NCBI GenBank assembly: GCA_021828685.1
Contig: JAJZDJ010000005.1
Span: 1-45,483, forward strand
Length of the DNA: 45,483 bases
Direction: 5' to 3'
Source: Actinomycetes bacterium
GTDB taxonomy: Bacteria > Actinomycetota > Acidimicrobiia > Acidimicrobiales > Palsa-688
Position 1 is the stretch's first letter. Each line of letters begins with the position of its first letter. Position numbers and translations under genes: made by a program. Below, piece after piece: positions 18,552-27,143 of the stretch. A model generated the notes under the pieces. The model made no database searches. It saw only the letters and a program-made list of their open reading frames with translations, and was not told the origin of the DNA.

Positions 18552-18920
18552 GTGCTTCCTGTTTACGAGTCGATCAGCGCAGTGACGCTGCTCGTTGCAA
18601 ACATGGGCACTTCGATGAAGTTCTATAAGTCTCTTGGCTTCGAAGTACTTTTTGGTGGTGCTGATGCAAATTTCACGAGTCTTCGTGTTGGAGCTGGCTT
18701 TTTGAACCTGCAGGTTGACGTGCTGTCGACAGTGGCACCGGGGGCGCCTTGGGGGAGGGTCGTCATATGGGTGGGCGACGTCGACGCTGTATACCGGAAG
18801 GTCGTCTCCTGCGGCTGGAAGACCGAGACCGTGCCCGAAGACGCCCCGTGGGGTGAACGTTATTTTCACGTCCGCGACCCTGATGGTCACGAACTGAGCT
18901 TCGCCCGGCCGATCAGCTGA
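18552..18920 (+). CDS. VOC-superfamily (glyoxalase-like) protein
   Basis: 122 residues from a GTG, one vicinal-oxygen-chelate module pair. SAVTLLVANMGTSMKFYKSLGFEVLF opens the first beta-alpha-beta unit and GERYFHVRDPDGHELSFARP closes the second with the conserved Glu metal ligand. The family includes glyoxalases, dioxygenases and antibiotic-resistance proteins; substrate unknown. It is transcribed away from the RmlC-like gene and its end overlaps the convergent hypothetical gene by eight bases. Confidence 0.85.
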   Translation: MLPVYESISAVTLLVANMGTSMKFYKSLGFEVLFGGADANFTSLRVGAGFLNLQVDVLSTVAPGAPWGRVVIWVGDVDAVYRKVVSCGWKTETVPEDAPWGERYFHVRDPDGHELSFARPIS

Positions 18921-19392
18921 GCGAGAAGGGACGTTGCGCGCCAACAGTGTGGCGGGGAAGTAGGACGCTGACGTCGCTGCCGCGGCGGATGCGGATCTCG
19001 ACGACACCCGCTCCGGCGGCGGCGTTAACTTTTGACACGAACATCTCGACCGGATTTGCGCCGGGAGCCTTGTGGACTTCCTCGGTCGCCGATGCCGGCG
19101 ACGAGGCTTGCAATGACCAACTTGCGACGATCTGACGCAGTTCTTCGAGATCACGCGCTCTCGCTCCGGCCCAGCGATCTCGCATGACGAGTGCAGCGAG
19201 CGATTCTCTGAACTCCGGACTGTTCTCGCTGCGAGCGATGCTCAAAAGGTTCGGTGGTCGATCAGCCGAAGCGCCGAGCGGCTCGCTGGTAGGTCCTCCT
19301 CCGACCTCGTCGATATCGCGTGGCCTAAGTTTCCAAACCGCAACTATCACGAGCGCCACGAGAACGCATGCAAGCAAGGCAAATTCGATCAC
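18913..19392 (-). CDS. Hypothetical membrane-anchored protein
   Basis: 159 residues. One N-terminal membrane segment (IEFALLACVLVALVIVAVWKL) is followed by a soluble, Ala/Ser-rich region with a charged helix (RDRWAGARARDLEELRQIVASW). I recognise no family. The GTG start overlaps the stop of a small upstream frame (GTGA), which suggests translational coupling to it. The partner may be a Tad-like or membrane protein remnant. Confidence 0.6.
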   Translation of the reverse strand: MIEFALLACVLVALVIVAVWKLRPRDIDEVGGGPTSEPLGASADRPPNLLSIARSENSPEFRESLAALVMRDRWAGARARDLEELRQIVASWSLQASSPASATEEVHKAPGANPVEMFVSKVNAAAGAGVVEIRIRRGSDVSVLLPRHTVGAQRPFSLS

Positions 19393-19556
19393 GCGCCGGT
19401 CACCTCGCCCCTCGCGCGCATAACGGCGCGCCCCATGATCCCACGGTAAGGCGATGCACTGCAGCTCACCGACATAGTGTCGGCGTTATCGGGAGCGGGG
19501 TTGAGGACGCATACGCAGGACATCGCGGCTGAAGGCTGGGAGGAATGCGCCATGAA
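19389..19556 (-). CDS. Small ORF coupled to the hypothetical membrane protein
   Basis: About 55 residues from an ATG at roughly 19553 that has GAGGAG just upstream; the same frame is open to about 19688 with another ATG at 19661. The C-terminus (MSVSCSASPYRGIMGRAVMRARGEV) vaguely resembles the ends of TadE/TadG-like pilus proteins. The stop overlaps the GTG of the next gene. It could be a real small protein or the tail of a truncated gene, since the region just upstream is a recombination junction. Confidence 0.35.
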   Translation of the reverse strand, partial: FMAHSSQPSAAMSCVCVLNPAPDNADTMSVSCSASPYRGIMGRAVMRARGEVTGA

Positions 19557-19659
19557 CTCCTCGCCTGAAATGGTGAAATCGAGGTGGAAACGTGGCCATC
19601 GTCGGATCGGAGAGGCTGGCGGCTCTGGGGTGGCCCGAGTATCCACACAGGAAGGCCGC

Positions 19660-19727
19660 ATGCGCGCCCCACGGGTGTTTTTCGTGAGTCACGAGGCGAG
19701 CCGAACCGGCGCGCCGGCGCTGCCGTC
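19660..19727 (+). pseudogene. N-terminal remnant of a GT4 glycosyltransferase
   Basis: An ATG at 19660 preceded by AGGAAG opens MRAPRVFFVSHEASRTGAP, which matches the start of a well-known glycosyltransferase group (FVSHEASRTGAP then a leucine-rich helix). The similarity stops after about 20 residues. The frame then runs antisense through the 3' end of the convergent sugar-transferase gene, so the rest of the gene is missing. The stretch 19393-19747 otherwise holds only the small minus-strand ORF. Confidence 0.6.
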
Positions 19728-19747
19728 GGATGAACTTCAAACCATCC

Positions 19748-21358
19748 TTAGTATGCGCCATCTTGGCGCAGCACCCTCGCAGGCGTGTGCCAGAGAATCG
19801 ACAGATCCCACCAAAGCGACCATGAGGCGACATAGAGATAATCGAGGCGGCGCAGCTCCTCGAAAGGAAGGTCGTTTCGCCCCGAAGTTTGCCAGAGGCC
19901 TGTCATGCCTGGGCGCACGTCGAAGCGACGAGCAGCCCATCCTTCGATTTGTCCGGACTCAACCAAGACGAACGGCCGGGGACCGACCAGGCTCATGTCG
20001 CCGAGGAGCACATTGATCAACTGGGGGATCTCGTCGAGGCTCGACTTGCGAAGGAGCCTCCCGGCAGAAGTGATCCTCGGATCCTCCCTGATCTTGAAGA
20101 GAGGCCCCTCGATCTCACTGGCGAGTTCTGCCTTTCGCACGTCGGCGTTCAGGTACATCGTGCGAAACTTGTGAATGCGAAAGGGTTTTCCGCCTCTGCC
20201 GGCCCGCGTCTGGGAGAAAAGCACAGGGCCCTCAGAGGTCACCTTCACGGCAACGGATATAGCGACCAGAAGGGGTGACAGGATCAAGAGCCCGAGTGAC
20301 GCGCCGATTACGTCGATAGCGCGCTTGACGAACCGATCGACCAGGCCCAGCGACGCCGGGGCTACGTCGATCACGGGGAGACCGCGGAGGTCGTCGACGT
20401 TGGATCGAATCGTGAGAAGGTCGAACATGCGCGGTACCACAGAGATACGCACATGATCGGGTAAGTCGCGCAGATGGGCAGCCATGCCAGCTTCGTTCGA
20501 AGCGCTGAAAGCAACAACCACATGGTCGACGTTGAAACGCTCGACGATCCCAGCGAGATTGCCGAGCGGTCCCAACCAAGGGACGCTTCTTGTGTAGTCA
20601 CCGTCTAGGTCCGCGGAATCGTCAGCGCAACCGACGACACTAAGGTCATCGAGACGGGCCAGTCGGGAAAGAACCATTTCGGCGACTTGACCGCTGCCGA
20701 CTACCAGCACGTTGGACTGCGCCGATGATGGCCTGACGATCGCCGATATCGCTTTGCGACTCGTGGGGATCGCAATGAGGCCGATTACGGCGGTGATGGC
20801 CGCCGCTGTGCGGTCCACCGCAGGACCCTGTAGCCAGCGGTGAATCCCGCCACTTGCGAACAATGCCAGAAGACTTCCGGCTGCCATGCCGTGCGCTATG
20901 TGGCCAATATCGGGGAAGGAGGAGCTGACGAGCCGTCGCTGAGCGCGATGGTAGAGCCCGTAGATCCCGAGCACGACGATAAAAATCGGCACGTAGCAAA
21001 TCGAGGCGAAGGCGGCTGCGAGGTCGTGGCGAGAGAGGATCGCCTGATCGATCAGTTGACCGGAAACCAAGGCGATCGCGGTGGCGGCGGCATCAGCGGT
21101 CATCAGAAGCGATACGGCAGAGCTTCTCGTCGTTGCGGCCGCCGCAGATCGACGCGCAGCTGAGTCGGGTTCCGGCTCCGCCACGGCACGGCCCAAGCGC
21201 TGGGTCGCCCGAGGGGAGGAACCTTCTGTCGTAGGAAGCATTGGTGGGACGAAGCCCACAGTCGGTAGGCCTTCCACCCAGCGACGAGTCGTCACAAGGA
21301 GCCCACTGTGAGACTGCCTTGGTGTGACTTGGGCGACACGCGAACCTTCCCTGTCCAA
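19748..21358 (-). CDS. Polyprenyl-phosphate sugar-1-phosphate transferase (WbaP/EpsL type)
   Basis: Up to 536 residues from a TTG; a GTG about 27 codons later is also possible. It transfers a sugar-1-phosphate to undecaprenyl phosphate and so starts polysaccharide synthesis. Four to five membrane segments fill residues about 80-210. A Rossmann-like CoA-binding fold (SNVLVVGSGQVAEMVLSRL) follows. The catalytic domain contains RFVKRAIDVIGASLGLLILSP, GPVLFSQTRAGRGGKPFRIHKFRTM, RKSSLDEIPQLINVLLGDMSLVGPRP and RFDVRPGMTGLWQTSGR. All are diagnostic of the bacterial sugar-transferase family. Its last bases abut the broken glycosyltransferase remnant. Confidence 0.95.
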   Translation of the reverse strand: MDREGSRVAQVTPRQSHSGLLVTTRRWVEGLPTVGFVPPMLPTTEGSSPRATQRLGRAVAEPEPDSAARRSAAAATTRSSAVSLLMTADAAATAIALVSGQLIDQAILSRHDLAAAFASICYVPIFIVVLGIYGLYHRAQRRLVSSSFPDIGHIAHGMAAGSLLALFASGGIHRWLQGPAVDRTAAAITAVIGLIAIPTSRKAISAIVRPSSAQSNVLVVGSGQVAEMVLSRLARLDDLSVVGCADDSADLDGDYTRSVPWLGPLGNLAGIVERFNVDHVVVAFSASNEAGMAAHLRDLPDHVRISVVPRMFDLLTIRSNVDDLRGLPVIDVAPASLGLVDRFVKRAIDVIGASLGLLILSPLLVAISVAVKVTSEGPVLFSQTRAGRGGKPFRIHKFRTMYLNADVRKAELASEIEGPLFKIREDPRITSAGRLLRKSSLDEIPQLINVLLGDMSLVGPRPFVLVESGQIEGWAARRFDVRPGMTGLWQTSGRNDLPFEELRRLDYLYVASWSLWWDLSILWHTPARVLRQDGAY

Positions 21359-21538
21359 GTCGGGCCACGAATAGTGGCGTCGACGCTGCTGCTAACTCCG
21401 CTCCTGACGAATGCTAGAAACATCATCGATCCAATCGGAGGGGTCGCTGACCAATCTTCTTGTTTTTCCGAATTGCTACGGCGATCACTGGGGACGTCGT
21501 CAGGCTCCTGCGATGTGGGTAAGGTTCACTAGGTCAAG
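21359..21538. other. Divergent intergenic region of the sugar transferase and glycosidase genes
   Basis: This 180-base gap must hold promoters for both flanking genes. I see no convincing -35/-10 pair, repeat or RNA structure in it. Confidence 0.4.
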
Positions 21539-24500
21539 ATGACCAGAGGAACCCGCACCGAGGATCGACTTCGCCCCACTCGTCAGTGGCACCTCACCTC
21601 GGCCGGCCGGCTAATCGTTGCGGTGTGCGTGGCGGCTTCTGGCCTCGCCGCGGTCGCGTACCTTCGCTCGTCGAGTAAGTCGCTCGAAAGACCTGGACGG
21701 GCGGCCACCGCTAATCAAGTACCCGGAAGTATCGCCGCCCCAAGCGCTTCAAGCATCACGAGTAGCTGTCAAATGCCGTCGCCGGCGCAGGAGCTCGGTC
21801 CTCGTCCTCCACTGCCGGGGAATCCGTTTAGCAAAACGATCTTGCCTCAAGGTGGCTTCGATGAAATGTCAGTTTCGGTGTCGGGCATATACACCGTCGG
21901 TGCTGCTGGAGTCGACATCTACAGCCTGACTGGGCAGTTAAGAGACAGGTTCGCGTTACCTTCACCTTTGATGGTGCACAAACCGACCGACTTCGGCCAG
22001 CCGGTCGTCGACCCCTCTGGCGACATCTTTCTGTCGTCGCGAACTGGTGGATGGGTGGCCGAACTGTCAGATCACGGTTCGTTGTTGCGTACTTTACCGA
22101 TTCGAGGAGAACCGACCAATATCTTCGCTCTGCATGCAGGATCAGCGTCGGAGACCTTTGAGCTTGGTGTCAGCACGACGACCTTAAGTTCGTCAAGTCT
22201 CGTCTTTGATGAAGGTGGCCACTATCTGGGACAGGTGGCCTTCGAGGCCGCGGCTGGGGGCTGGGTCACGAATGGCGGTTTGAACCAAGTGGTCTATTCG
22301 GATGGGAAGGGTTTCGTCGAAGTTTGGGACCCGTCGGGAAAGACGATGGAGTCTCGGTTCGGGTCTCAGGCGCTGCATGGCGTCGACACCTACACCGGGG
22401 GGCCCTACAGTTTCGATGTGGCAGGTCAGGCTGTGGCAGGCCCTCGCGGAAACATATATGCCGTAAGTGGACCGAGTGCTTTGACGGTAACTTCAGCCGA
22501 TGGAATCCTAAAAGCGGTCACAAGTCTCGGCGGGATTCTAGGAGGGTCGAGGAGCGCCATGGGGGCGCTGTTTGAACAGAACGGCAACCTTTATCTGCAG
22601 ACCGGCCAAGTTGGCGACAACTCGAACGACTCCGTCGACGTCCTGGCGTTGACAACGCTGCGCGAGTTCGCTGCTGCGCCTCGAACGCTCAACACGCTTG
22701 GATGGGGAGCCGGCCTGCGGACGACGGCAGCAGGAAACTACTTCCCGCCGGGTGCGCCGCCAAGGCTCAGCGTAGTTTTCGACCCGTGGTGGTCGCGGAT
22801 TTGGGGTCACGTGGCGCTTAAGTTCTCGATCTGGAGCGCGTCCCAGATCTCAAGTGGGGTTCCGCCAAAGTCGCAGACGATGGATCTAGGTCGGTCAAAG
22901 TTTTCGACCAGCGTCACCCTTCCGGTGCCCCTGTCCGACGCAGCGCCGGGCGCCTACGAGCTTGAAGGGGAGCTCGTCGATACGTCCGTCGTGCCGCCGT
23001 CCCCACTCGGCGCTGCATGCATGCCTTACAGCGTCGGGGCGGCTGGCGACAGGCTCAACTTGAACTCACTTTCCTCGGGTCTTGGAGCGGGCGGACCGAG
23101 CGCATCGAGAGGGGTACAACTCAACTCGCAGCTTGGGCTCAACGGCTTTCGCCCCGACTCTCCTATAGGCCTTTCACAATTCCTCGTGCACTGTGACCCA
23201 GCGCGTCCATCGTCGTCCACGTGCGGTCCGCAGGCGATGAGTTTTGGATCCGCCCCGCTCAGCTACTTCCGTGCCGCAGCTATCGCCACAAGCCGCGGCG
23301 TGACCTTCTGGATCCAGGTGAGCGGCGGCGGTGAGCTTGGGCGGGTACTGGCGACCCACGGCTGGTGGGGCCCCGATGTGGAGAAGCTCGTCACCTTCTA
23401 CTCTGCGCCTCCACAGGCCAAATGCTTGCCCTGCGCGCCGGTGACCAGATGGGAGCCGTGGAACGAACCGAACTCCACCGGCTTCCCGAATGCGACCAAC
23501 TACGTCTCCGAGGTCCTGAAGCCATTCTACGTTGCAGTCAAGCAAGTCGATGCCAAGGATACGGTCCTGGGCGGCTCGACGCTGGGCGTCCCGATCGCAT
23601 GGTGGAAGGCCTTGGTTGCGGCAGGTGGCCTGTCCTACATGGATGTCGCCACCGTGCATCCCTACACTGGCAACAACGATTCGTGGGAGGAGGACGGAGT
23701 GCCGGCGCAGCTCGCCGTACTGCAACGGCTTGTGCTGCCAAGACCACTTTGGATTAGCGAGCTCGGGTGGTGGAGCGACGGCCCCTACGACTTCCTGGCG
23801 CAGGCCGACAACGTCGCCCAGGCAATGGTTGTCCAAAAGACGCTCGACATACCCGTCTGGAACTACTTCTTCGACGAAGGAAGCTGGGGCAACGACGGGG
23901 TGAGCTTCTCACTCATCCAGACGTCAGGACGCGGCGACGACTATGTCAAGCCTGCCGCTCTTGCGACGATGACGGCCTCCAGGGAGCTGTCCGGATCGAC
24001 TTTCGGAGGAAACTCCGCGACTGGAATCCCGAACGTATATCAGGCAGACTTCTCGAGACCGTCAGCGACGAGGGGGAGCCTTGCTGTCGTGTGGACGGGT
24101 GGGCTGGCCGGCGTCGAATCGATGACAGTGTCAGGACCAGCGGGGAGCGCCGCTACGGTACCGATCGTGGTGACCAACGAGTACGGTCGCTCCCGGTCAT
24201 TCCAGGTCCGTACCTCGGTCGATTATCGCTTCGCCGTCTCGCAAGCGGTCACGTACGTGCTACTACCACGAGGTTACCGACTTGCGCTTAAGTCGACCGA
24301 GCCATTCGGGCCCGATCTGGCGCTTGCCTCCTCGGGGGCGACTGCGACGGCCTCAAGCTCAGCGGTAGGCAATCCAGCGGCGGCGGCGCTAGCCGGTCCC
24401 GCCGCTTCCACCGGATACGGTCAGGGGTGGATGCCGGCTTCCGGCGACACTCACCCATATTTGACTGTCACGCTGGCTAAGCCTGCGGAGGTCAACCGGG

Positions 24501-24841
24501 TAATGGTCGACAGTCAGTCTGCAGGAAGCACCGCTGCGGGCGTGCGGAGTTTCGCGATCGAAGTGGCAAACCCGAAAGGTAATTGGATACAGGTCGCGCA
24601 GGTTCGTCAGGAATTCCGGAGTCACATCGAGGAGTTGGTCTTCGATCCGGTTGTCACCCGGTCGATCAGAATCGCAATTACGGAGGCCGATTACGGAGGA
24701 TACGCAGGGGGCGGAGTCCCAAGCTTCTGGCCCATCGGCCAAGCAGCCAGTCCACTCGTTCACTCAGTTCAAATCTACTCCGGGTCGCTCAGCCCGAAGA
24801 TCGCCAAGGGCGGCGCGCTGAGATCCTTACCCGTCGCCTGA
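21539..24841 (+). CDS. Large secreted glycoside-hydrolase-like protein with discoidin-like C-terminus
   Basis: 1100 residues. A membrane anchor or uncleaved signal is at about 23-43 (LIVAVCVAASGLAAVAYL). Residues about 90-400 contain propeller-like repeats (GIYTVGAAGVDIYSLTGQL, GDIFLSSRTGGWVAEL). Residues about 540-830 resemble a clan GH-A barrel, near GH39/GH5. Glu643 in TRWEPWNEPN is placed as acid/base and Glu741 in LWISELGWWSD as nucleophile. The last 170 residues resemble an F5/8 type C (discoidin) carbohydrate-binding module. It probably acts outside the cell on the polysaccharide made by the neighbouring genes, as a processing or release glycosidase. The exact GH family is uncertain. 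Confidence 0.85.
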   Translation: MTRGTRTEDRLRPTRQWHLTSAGRLIVAVCVAASGLAAVAYLRSSSKSLERPGRAATANQVPGSIAAPSASSITSSCQMPSPAQELGPRPPLPGNPFSKTILPQGGFDEMSVSVSGIYTVGAAGVDIYSLTGQLRDRFALPSPLMVHKPTDFGQPVVDPSGDIFLSSRTGGWVAELSDHGSLLRTLPIRGEPTNIFALHAGSASETFELGVSTTTLSSSSLVFDEGGHYLGQVAFEAAAGGWVTNGGLNQVVYSDGKGFVEVWDPSGKTMESRFGSQALHGVDTYTGGPYSFDVAGQAVAGPRGNIYAVSGPSALTVTSADGILKAVTSLGGILGGSRSAMGALFEQNGNLYLQTGQVGDNSNDSVDVLALTTLREFAAAPRTLNTLGWGAGLRTTAAGNYFPPGAPPRLSVVFDPWWSRIWGHVALKFSIWSASQISSGVPPKSQTMDLGRSKFSTSVTLPVPLSDAAPGAYELEGELVDTSVVPPSPLGAACMPYSVGAAGDRLNLNSLSSGLGAGGPSASRGVQLNSQLGLNGFRPDSPIGLSQFLVHCDPARPSSSTCGPQAMSFGSAPLSYFRAAAIATSRGVTFWIQVSGGGELGRVLATHGWWGPDVEKLVTFYSAPPQAKCLPCAPVTRWEPWNEPNSTGFPNATNYVSEVLKPFYVAVKQVDAKDTVLGGSTLGVPIAWWKALVAAGGLSYMDVATVHPYTGNNDSWEEDGVPAQLAVLQRLVLPRPLWISELGWWSDGPYDFLAQADNVAQAMVVQKTLDIPVWNYFFDEGSWGNDGVSFSLIQTSGRGDDYVKPAALATMTASRELSGSTFGGNSATGIPNVYQADFSRPSATRGSLAVVWTGGLAGVESMTVSGPAGSAATVPIVVTNEYGRSRSFQVRTSVDYRFAVSQAVTYVLLPRGYRLALKSTEPFGPDLALASSGATATASSSAVGNPAAAALAGPAASTGYGQGWMPASGDTHPYLTVTLAKPAEVNRVMVDSQSAGSTAAGVRSFAIEVANPKGNWIQVAQVRQEFRSHIEELVFDPVVTRSIRIAITEADYGGYAGGGVPSFWPIGQAASPLVHSVQIYSGSLSPKIAKGGALRSLPVA

Positions 24842-24849
24842 CGCCGTAT

Positions 24850-26043
24850 TCAGCTGCTCTTCCGGGTGTCCTTTGGCTGGCGTGCCGCTCCTGCGTAGAC
24901 TTTGCGGAATTCGTTGGCCAGTCGTGGCGACGCGAGATCCGAGAATCGTTTCTGACCACTCGACGCGATCTTGTCGCGCAGTGAAGTGTCGCTAAGTAAA
25001 GTGTCAAGTGCGTCGGCCAAGGCCTTTTTATCGTGCGGGTCGACGAGTAGCCCGTCTACGCCGTGGGATACAAACTCGGGAGGACCTCCGATCGACGTAG
25101 CTACGACAGCGGTGCCGGCGCGCCAGGCCTCCAGAACTACGATCCCGAAAGGTTCGAGACGACTCGGCATCGCGAACAGGTACGCTCCAGCCATCGCCAC
25201 TGCAACCTCTTCGCGCGACAGGCGTCCGGTGAAGTGGACCCTCTCGGCGATGCCGAGATCACTTGCCCGTTTGCGAAGTTCGTCGAGCTTAGGTCCATCG
25301 CCACCAATCACAAGGTCTGTCCCGAGGTGGTCGGCGGAGATCTGGCAAAACGAGTCGAGAAGAAGGTCAAAACCTTTCTTTTTCACCACTCTCCCAACGG
25401 CGAGCACGTACCTTCTGTCAAGGACGGCTCCAAGGTCGGGTCGGATGGTAAAGCTGGCGCCTCCGCTGTTCAGCGTCCTATCGGCGTCATTGAATATGAC
25501 CATCCCGCGTCCCTCGCGAAGTCCGAATCGTGCCTCGGCGTCACGGAGGGTAAATCTTGAACAGCCCGTTACGGCGCGCGCACGAAGAATGCCGACACGC
25601 AAGGCGATACGCATCGTCGCTGATACCGAGTAGATGTCGCTGTCGTCCATCACAGTCTCGCCTTGGAGTGATATCACGAGGGGGATACCCGTCAAGGCGC
25701 TTACGGCAGTGGCGTAGGCGCCATTTGGTCCGAAGCACTGCACGTTCAATACGTCGGGACGGAACTCCCGGGCTGCCCGTAGCATTGTTCGAACAGTCGA
25801 ATATCCCTCACGTGCAAATGGTCGTAGGGATGAGGGGTCCGCCCTTGGAAGCGTGTAGGCAAAACGCCTTACTCGTATTCCGTCGATAGTCTCGGCGGAC
25901 ACCCTCGGCCCTTCTGTCGAAAAGGGTGCCCAGATCTCCACTTCGTCGCCACAGCGGGCAAGATTGAGGGCAAGATTGCGGGTCAACTCTTCGACGCCCC
26001 CCAAGCTAGGAAGGTACTGGCTTGGAAGAAGCGCAAGCCTCAT
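24850..26043 (-). CDS. GT4-family glycosyltransferase
   Basis: 397 residues, a complete two-domain GT-B enzyme. It opens MRLALLPSQYLPSLGGVEEL, the classic GT4 start with the Gly-Gly-Val/Ala-Glu loop. The donor domain begins YVLAVGRVVKKKGFDLLL and carries the EX7E motif in SRLEPFGIVVLEAWRAGTAV, then GGPPEFVSHGVDGLLVDP. Last gene of the minus-strand operon; its start overlaps the preceding gene's stop by four bases. It converges on the glycosidase gene with an 8-base gap. Sugar specificity cannot be inferred. Confidence 0.92.
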   Translation of the reverse strand: MRLALLPSQYLPSLGGVEELTRNLALNLARCGDEVEIWAPFSTEGPRVSAETIDGIRVRRFAYTLPRADPSSLRPFAREGYSTVRTMLRAAREFRPDVLNVQCFGPNGAYATAVSALTGIPLVISLQGETVMDDSDIYSVSATMRIALRVGILRARAVTGCSRFTLRDAEARFGLREGRGMVIFNDADRTLNSGGASFTIRPDLGAVLDRRYVLAVGRVVKKKGFDLLLDSFCQISADHLGTDLVIGGDGPKLDELRKRASDLGIAERVHFTGRLSREEVAVAMAGAYLFAMPSRLEPFGIVVLEAWRAGTAVVATSIGGPPEFVSHGVDGLLVDPHDKKALADALDTLLSDTSLRDKIASSGQKRFSDLASPRLANEFRKVYAGAARQPKDTRKSS

Positions 26044-27143
26044 CTGGTCTCCTCAGTCACGCGGTGGTACAGGTCGATCGTCTTTGCGAGCTGTGTCTCG
26101 ACCCCCAGATGAAGCCTTTGTAAGGTTGCGAGGTCTCGTCCGTATTCGTCTCGACGCTTCGGGTCGGAGGCCAGCTCTGCGAGTTGGCGTCCGGCGTCTG
26201 CGACGTCGAACGGCGGGTAGAGCGACGCAGCGAGGTGGAGACCGACCGTTTCGAGATGCCCGCCCCCTCCTGCAGCTACGACTGGTGCGCCGGCCGCCAT
26301 AGCTTCGATGACCGAGAGGCCGAGGGGCTCGTCAGGGCGGGGGGCGAGGAATATGGCGGCCCTCCGCTGCAACTCCGCTACGTCGCTGCGGAACCCGAGG
26401 AACCTGCAGGAGTCGCCGACTCCCAGCTCGTCGGCCAGAGCAACGAGGCGTCGCCGTTCCGACCCTTCGCCTGCGATGACGAGCGTCCATCCTTGCGCTG
26501 CAAGCCCGGAAGCCGCCCACGCCTCGATGCCGAGATCAGCCCGTTTCTCCGGTTCGAGTCTCTGGGCCATGAGTACTTGATTGTCCCGCTCGGCGGATGG
26601 TCTGATATCGTCGACGTTGTCTACCCCGGGAACGATCACAGTGGAGACTCCTTCGATTCTCGAGGAGACGAATTCGGAAATCGCAATTTGCGTGTGGATT
26701 CGACGCGCTGTAAGGGCGGACACCGACTTTCTGATAGCTGACGAACCGCGAGGTTGAGCGAAATGCCGGGTACAAACGACTGGCACGCCTGTTCCAAGCA
26801 TCGCAATGACTGAGGCGACTTCGGCGTCAGTCATATGGGCATGGACGACATCGAACGGTCGAAGCTTTCGAAGTTGAACCACCGCCGCGCACACGGTAGG
26901 AGCAGGAACCCATGAGACTTGTGCGTTCTGTAAATGCGAAAGAAGCGCCTGTCTATCCCCGCCTAGTATCACTACCTCCCAGCCGGCACGAGCCATGGCG
27001 GCGGAAAGGACCGTCACGTATCGTTCGACTCCGGCGAACGACTCGGTACAGACAACATGCGCGACTCGCGGTGGACGGTTCTTCAATCCGGGGTTCGCCA
27101 ATTGTGCGCCGAGGGATAAGATCATCTCAAACGACAGACTCAT
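26040..27143 (-). CDS. GT4-family glycosyltransferase
   Basis: 367 residues from the ATG at 27143; an ATG at 27125, one base after the preceding gene's stop (TGAGATG), may be the real start. The N-domain begins RVAHVVCTESFAGVERYV. The C-domain has VLMAQRLEPEKRADLGIEAW and the donor motif DEPLGLSVIEAMAAGAPVVA. It overlaps both neighbours in the operon. It is one of seven glycosyltransferases in the run and should add a sugar to the lipid-linked repeat unit at the cytoplasmic face. Confidence 0.9.
   Translation of the reverse strand: MSLSFEMILSLGAQLANPGLKNRPPRVAHVVCTESFAGVERYVTVLSAAMARAGWEVVILGGDRQALLSHLQNAQVSWVPAPTVCAAVVQLRKLRPFDVVHAHMTDAEVASVIAMLGTGVPVVCTRHFAQPRGSSAIRKSVSALTARRIHTQIAISEFVSSRIEGVSTVIVPGVDNVDDIRPSAERDNQVLMAQRLEPEKRADLGIEAWAASGLAAQGWTLVIAGEGSERRRLVALADELGVGDSCRFLGFRSDVAELQRRAAIFLAPRPDEPLGLSVIEAMAAGAPVVAAGGGGHLETVGLHLAASLYPPFDVADAGRQLAELASDPKRRDEYGRDLATLQRLHLGVETQLAKTIDLYHRVTEETR

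Noticed and set aside
19728..20016. Continuation of the glycosyltransferase remnant frame
   Set aside because: It is antisense to the sugar-transferase C-terminus and has no glycosyltransferase similarity; only the first 20 residues are real.
23174..23836. 220-residue minus-strand frame inside the glycosidase gene
   Set aside because: Shadow of a high-GC gene; the plus-strand frame carries the catalytic motifs.
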